In this document: one piece after another, positions 47,385-64,000 of the stretch
Layout of the letters: the number at the start of each line of letters is the position of its first letter
Position numbering within the stretch: position 1 is the stretch's first letter
Origin: Hemibagrus wyckioides
Lineage: Eukaryota; Chordata; Actinopteri; Siluriformes; Bagridae
Assembly: GCF_019097595.1 (NCBI RefSeq)
Contig: NC_080712.1
Coordinates: forward strand, 27,152,646-27,216,645
Direction of reading: 5' to 3'
Length of the DNA: 64,000 bases
Made by a program: the position numbers and the translations under genes
Notes under the pieces: generated by a model
The model's database searches: none
What the model was told of the DNA's origin: nothing
The model's input: the letters and a program-made list of their open reading frames with translations, nothing else

Positions 47385-48296
47385 GGGACACAAAGGGGTG
47401 GAAAATCTCTGGAAAATTTCCATGGGAACTTCATCTTAGGAATTTTGGAAATATTCCAAGTTGGAAACTTAACGGGAATTTATTTAAATAATTTAGAAAT
47501 TAGGGGACATTTATATAAAGTGTATATACAGACATAAATATAAACATTTTGTTTGGTCATAAGCTGACATGCAAGTAGACTAATGCATGAATGAGATTTT
47601 TGACTTTGATTTCACTTTTAAGTAGAACTTCAGTTTATTCTCTCATTGAACGACACAAAAGCATAAATGAATGTAAAAAAAAAAAAACAACATATTTCCT
47701 TCTGTTTGCTGTAAACTGAAAGCATCCCTCACCCTTTTCCTTCCAAAATAAAAGTCCCATTGAAAATTGTAATCTTCGGGTTCAAATGCAGAACCGTGGC
47801 TTCGCTATTCTTGTGATTAGTCAGATCCTGGACAACAGGGAGGAATTCTCCCCTTAAGTGACTGAGGGGGATTGTGTGTGTGTGAGGGGTTTTAAATAGA
47901 AATGTAAGTAATATTTATGTAATTTACATGACCACTCACCAAGACGCACATTTTTTGAAATGATTTTGTGTGTAGGATTCAAGAAATGATCAGTGTGTAT
48001 ATCATGGAGAACTGCACAGTGCATGTGGAGGTGTGGCCTCAATAGCCCTGCAGTGCTGTGTGCATGTGATTGATTGAGGAATATACAGGGGTGGAATTCA
48101 CCTGAAATTGTATTCAGTCTGACTGTTTTACCCAAGATTATGCTGCAAAAAAATTTTTTCCAACTACATTTAAATTCCCTGTTATAGGCTAACCTGCAAT
48201 TTTGCAAATTCCCAGTTTATTCCCATATATTCCCGTTAATTCCCATGGAAAGTTTCCAGTCCTGAAAATTCCCGGAATTTTGCAACCCTATTTATA
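47385..48296. mobile_element. Non-autonomous DNA transposon, probably hAT-type
   Basis: The left end contains ggaaaatttccatgggaact and gaattttggaaatattccaa. The right end contains ttcccatggaaagtttccag followed by tcccggaattttgcaaccct. The two ends are imperfect inverted repeats over more than 60 bp and about 910 bp apart. No transposase frame. The hAT assignment is inference. Confidence 0.6.
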
Positions 48297-48741
48297 GGCT
48301 TATTTGTTTTATTCAGGTGTTTAAATCTAGGTTTAAACCTATTTAATTAAAGTGGCCAGTCAAACAAAGCTAAAAGAACATAATTACCACCTTAGTAGTG
48401 GTGGGTTGGGATTTCTGTGGACCCCTTGCCTGTGTCACACTTGATCTGTTTATTAATTAAAAAAAAATAAAAAGTGGGTTCTCCTAAGGGGGTTTTACTT
48501 ACTTTCTTAATCCTCTTCGATCCTGGTGGAGCATAAGACATTGACAGACCTTCTCCAGCCATTTCTGTCCAGGCTGTGTGTTGCCCTGGATTTGATGGAT
48601 TTCTAAAAATGGTAGTTGGCATTTCTGTAGCAAGAGTATTTTAGGCAGTGGTTTGCTAGCCTGAAGCCTTCTTTCACATCCTGGGCATGGGACCAGGCAA
48701 TGGCAGAGTTTAATAGGGTTTTCGCATAATGCTATTTGTAG
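48297..48741. other. Intergenic stretch, nothing recognised
   Basis: No supported gene or repeat. Confidence 0.3.
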
Positions 48742-49045
48742 ATGGTGGTAGTGGATAAGGCTCTGGGTTGTTGATCAGAAGATCGGGTTTCAAGCCCAGC
48801 ACCACCACGATGCCTTTGTTGAGGCCTTGAGCAAGGCCCCCAACCCACCCTGCTTCAGGGGCGCTTTATCATGGCTGACCCTGCACACTGACCTTGATCC
48901 CCAAGGATGGGATAGATGAAGAAAAAGATTGTGACGAAGACAACTAATATTAGCATGAAAATAAGGTTTTGGGTTGTTTTTTTTTATTTTTTGAAAAAGA
49001 GACTAGAAAGCATTTCTATAAGTTGCTCTGGATAAGAGCTTTACC
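48742..49045 (+). repeat. tRNA-derived SINE with interrupted tail
   Basis: The head and body read gtggataaggctctgggttg, then a B-box-like gggtttcaagcccagcacca and ccttgagcaaggccccc. They are followed by tcatggctgaccctgc. The tail tgctctggataagagcttta resumes at about 49024. Confidence 0.65.
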
Positions 49046-49199
49046 GTATGGCAACAGCTTATTGTTGACAGGCTCATCAACAGTAGGATAAGAAAGATGT
49101 AGAACATCAAATGGCTTTTCAGTGCATCAGAACACTGCTACAAAGCATCACTGTGCTCCTCGGAGACATTCAACGAGTTTGAAATCTCTGGCTGGACCA

Positions 49200-49520
49200 G
49201 ATTTGGGTTATTTTCATGTTGGAATGGAAGTCTTTGCCCTTATCTGATGTCCTGATTGATTGTATCCTGAAAAGCCTGCTGGTCTCTGATAAATACACAC
49301 CACAGCAGCTTAATGCAGCCACCACCATGCTTCACTGTAGGAACAGAATGTTGAGCTGTGCCTCACTTCCTTGTCATTTCAAAGTGTTTTCTTGTTTCTC
49401 GTGGCTGGAGAGCTCTTTACGTAGTTTTTGGGTGACTTTAAAAGCCGTACAGGGTTTCAAACAACTATTTAGAAATGATGGACAATCCTGTCTGTGTGCA
49501 AATCAGTTGACCTCATGGCA
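49200..49520. mobile_element. Decayed DNA-transposon fragment
   Basis: gccaccaccatgcttcactg at about 49318-49337 is a common antisense block of fish Tc1-type transposons. Surrounding text is eroded. The 156-codon ORF at 49216-49686 spans it and is not considered a gene. Confidence 0.4.
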
Positions 49521-50249
49521 TGCACTAGAGACAAAAAAAGTTGAAATAAAAACACAATCACCACATAGTTATTTTTTTTTAATTCCACGACACATACAAC
49601 ATAAATCATCATTGGCAAATGTATATTTAGCATGTGCACATACAGTATACCGCAGTAGTCTTGATTGTTGTTGTCACATAAATTAAGTAATCATAAATAA
49701 TGCAACTTTTTTTGACTCTTTACGAAAGAAAGATAAAACACGTTGTGCCATTAGTAAATCATCGAAAGCCCTCGTAATTAGGAGAATACGTAGCGCAGCA
49801 TTACAGTTACACGAGCACTCGAATGCCACTGAGCCACGGTTTATTAGTGTAATAGCAGGATATAAATAACGCTGAACTATGACGTGTGTTACAGTGACGT
49901 TTCCACAGGTAAGGGCGTTCTCAGACACGACAAAATAGCGTGTACCTCACCCTTGTGTCACTTAATGCTTTATTTCGAAGGCTTAGTGCCATTTAATTCG
50001 ATTCTGTTATAAAACTAACAAACAATATTATCAAATTTGGTGTTCAATAAATAAAAAAAATTAATCTGCAATAAACAACGCAATGTTAACAGCTTTGGTT
50101 GCTAAGCAACAGAGGGTATTCTATCCGCAGAACAGCGGCTGTAGTGTAACCATTTTATTGTTGTATTGAATGCAGCTCAACCAATCAGCTTTAAGAAACT
50201 ATTTATTAAAAAAAAAAGAAAAGAAAAAAGAAGGTGTAATCATATTCCA
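49521..50249. other. Intergenic stretch, nothing recognised
   Basis: No supported feature. Confidence 0.3.
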
Positions 50250-50737
50250 CACTATATTGGCAAATGTTTTGGGACACCACTCCAAATCATGAGACTCAAG
50301 AATTCAATTCAGGTGTTGTGTTGTTAGGCTTAGCCCCTTATTTCAAGTGAAAGGAACTCTTAATGCTTCAGCATACCAAGACAATTTAGAAAATTTCATG
50401 CTCCCAACTTTGGGATGACCCCTTCCTGTTCACTCTCCGCTCTAATTCTTCACAATGGTGTTCTATCAGGTTGAGGTCAGGACTCTGGGCAGGCCAATCA
50501 AGTTCCTCCACACCAAACTCACTCATCCATGTCTTTATGGAGCTTGCTTGTGCACTGGTGTGCAGTCATGTTGGAACAGGAAGCGGTCATCCCCAAACTG
50601 TTCCCACAAAGCTGGGAGCATGAAATTGTCCAAATGTTCCTTTCACTGGAACTAAGGGGCCAAGCCCAACCCCTAAAAAACAACAACTGAATTCAATGAT
50701 TTGGAGGGGTGTCCCAAAACCTTTGGCAATATAGTGT
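50250..50737. mobile_element. Foldback Tc1-derived element, family B copy 1
   Basis: The left end is cactatattggcaaatgttt followed by tgggacacc. The right end is the inverted ggtgtcccaaaacctttggc followed by aatatagtg. Both arms also carry inverted copies of aagttagtt-type interior text (ccagtgaaaggaact against its complement), giving arms of roughly 180 bp. Confidence 0.85.
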
Positions 50738-51240
50738 ACTTACCAACAATCATGACACTGTTGGTGTCATTACGTCTGTGCAAATCGTCAAAATATCCTG
50801 AACTGTTGCTCCGTTTTCTGCTAAACTGAAAAACTAAAACACTGTTATTTAAAAAAAAAAAAAGAAAAAAAAAAGTATGGATCAAATTGTTCTTGAATGG
50901 TGGGGCTGAAAATGTGATTTTTGTTAAAAAGAAAAGGGAAAGTGCAGGTCCTTCAACAATACATTCTACAGGCTTTAACTGCTTTTAGAATAGTGGAAAC
51001 ATTACAAGCTCCTACTACAAAGAACAACCTTTAAACACTTCGCATCAAAAAGCATGTCTTTGGTTATTTTACAAAGAAAGAAATAAAAACACAAAGAAAC
51101 GTGTGATTAGCGGTTATTACATTCAAATCCAGCTTAGTTTTACTTCCGTGGTAAAGCATTTTACTGAAGCACTGTATTTTCGCTGTTTAAGATGAACTGA
51201 TGGTGGTTTAAAATTAGTTCTCTTGCAGTTGGGCATTACA
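50738..51240. other. Intergenic stretch, nothing recognised
   Basis: An A-run lies at 50851-50874. No supported gene. Confidence 0.3.
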
Positions 51241-51622
51241 TGCTATATGTCCAAAAATATGTGAACACCTGAACCCACACATGCCAATCATTCCAGATTC
51301 ACTCTTCTGTTTTGCTGTTATAATAAAGCTCCTCTGTTCTGGGACTCCTCTCTTCTTCAACTACAAGAGCATTAGTGAGATCAGGGACTGGTGTCGGGTG
51401 AGGAAGTCTGGCACACGGTTCGACGTTCAAATTCATCCCAAAGTCGTTGAGGTCAGAGCTCTGTGCAGTTCTTGTACTTCAACGATGGTCTTCATGGAGC
51501 TTTGTCATGCTGGAGCTTAATTCCAGTGAAGGGAAATTGTAATGCATTTAAAGATATCCTGTTCAAACGTCCAGCAATACACATGGGTGTGTTCACATAC
51601 TTTTGACCATAAAGCATATTAT
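51241..51622. mobile_element. Tc1-like non-autonomous element (family C)
   Basis: The left terminus is tatgtccaaaaatatgtgaa; the right, reverse complemented, is tatggtcaaaagtatgtgaa. They are about 370 bp apart. The interior contains gttgaggtcagagctctgtg. Confidence 0.8.
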
Positions 51623-52090
51623 ATTTAACTGAAAAGCACATGCGATTTCTTTAGGGTCTTGGTTTCTTTGAAAGCAGTATTTAAGCACTGCAGAGGAGCA
51701 CAACAGATCATCCCCTTGATGCGGACACATGAAAAATCATTATACACAAATTACGAGACTAATACGTAAGCAGGGTTTAGGAATGGATGATAATCTGAAC
51801 CAGCAAAGTTAAAGCTTCATGGTTACTGCCCACTGAACTTACAGTAACACCAAAAGAAATTAAAGAAGCAAATATATGCTTCAACAGTTTGAATATACAT
51901 TTAAATACAAAGTGTATATGCAGTGTCTTGTACTAATGATAGAGGAAAATGCTCAAGCAAAAACCTTAACAGTCAGGGAAGGAGATTTGATGCTTTGAGG
52001 CAGGACTGCGATAATCAGGTTGATCAGTGTGGCAAATCTGACTTCTGTGTAAACCCGGGATAAATTATGTTTTATTCTTTGAGTAAGATA
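51623..52090. other. Intergenic stretch, nothing recognised
   Basis: No supported feature. Confidence 0.3.
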
Positions 52091-52822
52091 CACTATATTG
52101 CCAAAAGTTTTGGGACACCCCTCCAAATCATTGGATTCAGGTGTTGGTTTCCAGGGGTTGGGCTTGGCCCCTTAGTTCCAGTGACATTTTAGCCAATTTC
52201 ATGCTCCCAGCTTTGTGGGATGACCCCTTGTTATTCCAACATGACTGCGCACCAGTGCACAAAGCAAGGTCTATAAAGACATGGATCGAGTGAGTTTGGT
52301 GTTGAGGAACTTGACTGGCCTGCACAGAGTCCTGACCTCTACACCTTTGGGATGAATTAGAATGGAGACTGTGAGCCAAACCAAAACTGGGATGCCTGCC
52401 TTTACATGCACATGAATTTAACATAGAGTTGGCCAACCCTTTGCAGCTGTACCAGCTTCAACTCTTCTGGGAAGGCTTTCCACAAGGTTTAGGAGTGTGT
52501 TTATGGGAATTTTTGACCATTCCACTAGAAGTGCATTTGTGAGGTCAGGCACTGATGTCGCACGAGTGAAGTTCCTCCACACCAAACTCTCTCATCCATG
52601 TCTTTATAAACCTTGCTTTGTGCACTGGTGTGCAGTCATGTTGGAACAGGAAGGGGTCATCCCCAAACTGTTCCCACAAAGTTGGGAGCATCAAATTGTC
52701 CAAAATGTCTTACTATGCCGAAGCATTAAGAGTTCCTTTCACTGGAACTAAGGGGCCGAGTCCAACCCCTGTTGTTGAAAAACAACACCTGAATTCAATG
52801 ATTTGGAGGGGTGTCCCAAAAC
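52091..52822. mobile_element. Foldback Tc1-derived element, family B copy 2
   Basis: The left arm runs from cactatattgccaaaagttt to about 52380; the right arm is its inverted copy from about 52545 to gtgtcccaaaact at 52822. The spacer carries gctttccacaaggtttagga. Each arm contains decayed sequence for the C-terminal end of a Tc1 transposase. The right terminal 20 bp are lost. Confidence 0.85.
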
Positions 52823-53488
52823 TAAAACATATACAGTATATAAGAGAGTCCTCTAATGTGAGTGATCATTCTGATGCTCTGTAAAAAGCAGTAATGTAAA
52901 TATGCGGTACAGTATTTTGTAATGTTGACTTTGCGGCCCTGAAGGAATTTGCATTATTGTTAAATTATCGTCAGTTCTTTGCAGCTCTTAACACTTTGAG
53001 CATTAGACCAAACACTTGAAGTTTTCAATTTGATTTTTTTTTTTTTTTTTTTTTTTGCAACAGCAGCAACATGTAAAGTTTATGACTGAATTTTGACTCC
53101 ACGCCTCATGACTTTATGTGTGGCCCCTAAGCCAGGATCAGTGGCACTAAACTCACATTACTAAAGGAGTGTACAAAAGTGCATAAAGTAAACACAGTTT
53201 CCTATTCACTGGAAATAAATATTAAAGCTCAGTGACGGACAATAAATAATCGGATAGGATTCGAAAGTAATACAAATCGGAGTAGTCAATACCGTGTGAT
53301 AAATAAACAAGGTAAACATTTTCGATGAAATTGATCTGCAAAGCATTTCGATATGTATGTTCACAGAATACAGAGAGCACAGAATGCAACAGGAAAAGGC
53401 TAAAAGAAACCCTTAGTATCCCAGTTAGCAAATCCCAAGAAGAAAAGGAAATTAGTCAGCTCACAAGGACAACAAAGCAGCGAGCTTC
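52823..53488. other. arfgef3 3' flank
   Basis: Downstream of the arfgef3 stop codon on the minus strand. It contains a T22 run at 53034-53056. No canonical AATAAA on the minus strand was found, only CATAAA variants near 53084 and 53113. Confidence 0.4.

Positions 53489-64000
<10,512 letters not shown>

Noticed and set aside
49216..49686. A 156-codon plus-strand ORF
   Set aside because: It overlaps antisense transposon-derived sequence (gccaccaccatgcttcactg) and shows no domain.

Overview
The window is vertebrate nuclear DNA from a bony fish. It is AT-rich, its genes are split by GT-AG introns, and it is packed with teleost Tc1/mariner derivatives, tRNA-derived SINEs and microsatellites. The encoded LH-beta subunit resembles catfish and other otophysan sequences as I remember them, so a siluriform (catfish) is my best guess; that is inference. 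There is no bacterial gene, operon, CRISPR array or rRNA.

Layout. (1) 1-34041: about 34 kb in which I recognise no protein-coding exon. It holds SINE copies, decayed DNA transposons, microsatellites and a CCAAT-rich minisatellite. It lies downstream, on the minus strand, of what looks like coding exon 1 of plpp4 (34042-34130), so it is best read as part of a very long plpp4 intron 1. A GC-rich core promoter with a TATA box sits near 34750. (2) 34760-41198: intergenic, with two copies of a Tc1-derived element and a perfect hairpin. (3) 41199-42171: lhb (luteinizing hormone beta), minus strand, two coding exons giving 140 aa, plus a predicted untranslated first exon and TATA box. (4) 42172-44330: the head-to-head interval between lhb and cox20, mostly filled by three stacked DNA-transposon derivatives. 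(5) 44331-46760: cox20, plus strand, four exons, 112 aa. Two opposed transposon fragments lie in intron 3, one ending about 27 bp from the exon 4 acceptor. (6) 46761-53488: intergenic, with a hAT-like non-autonomous element, SINE pieces and two foldback elements. (7) 53489-64000: the 3' part of arfgef3 (BIG3), minus strand, 16 exons, about 1013 C-terminal residues including the stop-containing last exon; the 5' part lies beyond the right edge.

The four genes have unrelated jobs: lipid phosphatase, pituitary gonadotropin, cytochrome oxidase assembly, and a secretory-granule regulator. They are neighbours, not a functional cluster.

I saw no evidence of a previously undescribed biological system. 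The most interesting signals concern transposon-driven structure. They are: an 80-bp flank shared by two transposon copies, one in a cox20 intron and one in an arfgef3 intron; deletion-derivative subfamilies that keep the transposase DNA-binding domain; large palindromic foldback elements; transposons stacked upstream of lhb; and a duplicated exon-end/splice-donor segment inside arfgef3. Coordinates of repeats are approximate to several bases; exon borders were set by hand from splice consensus and reading-frame continuity.
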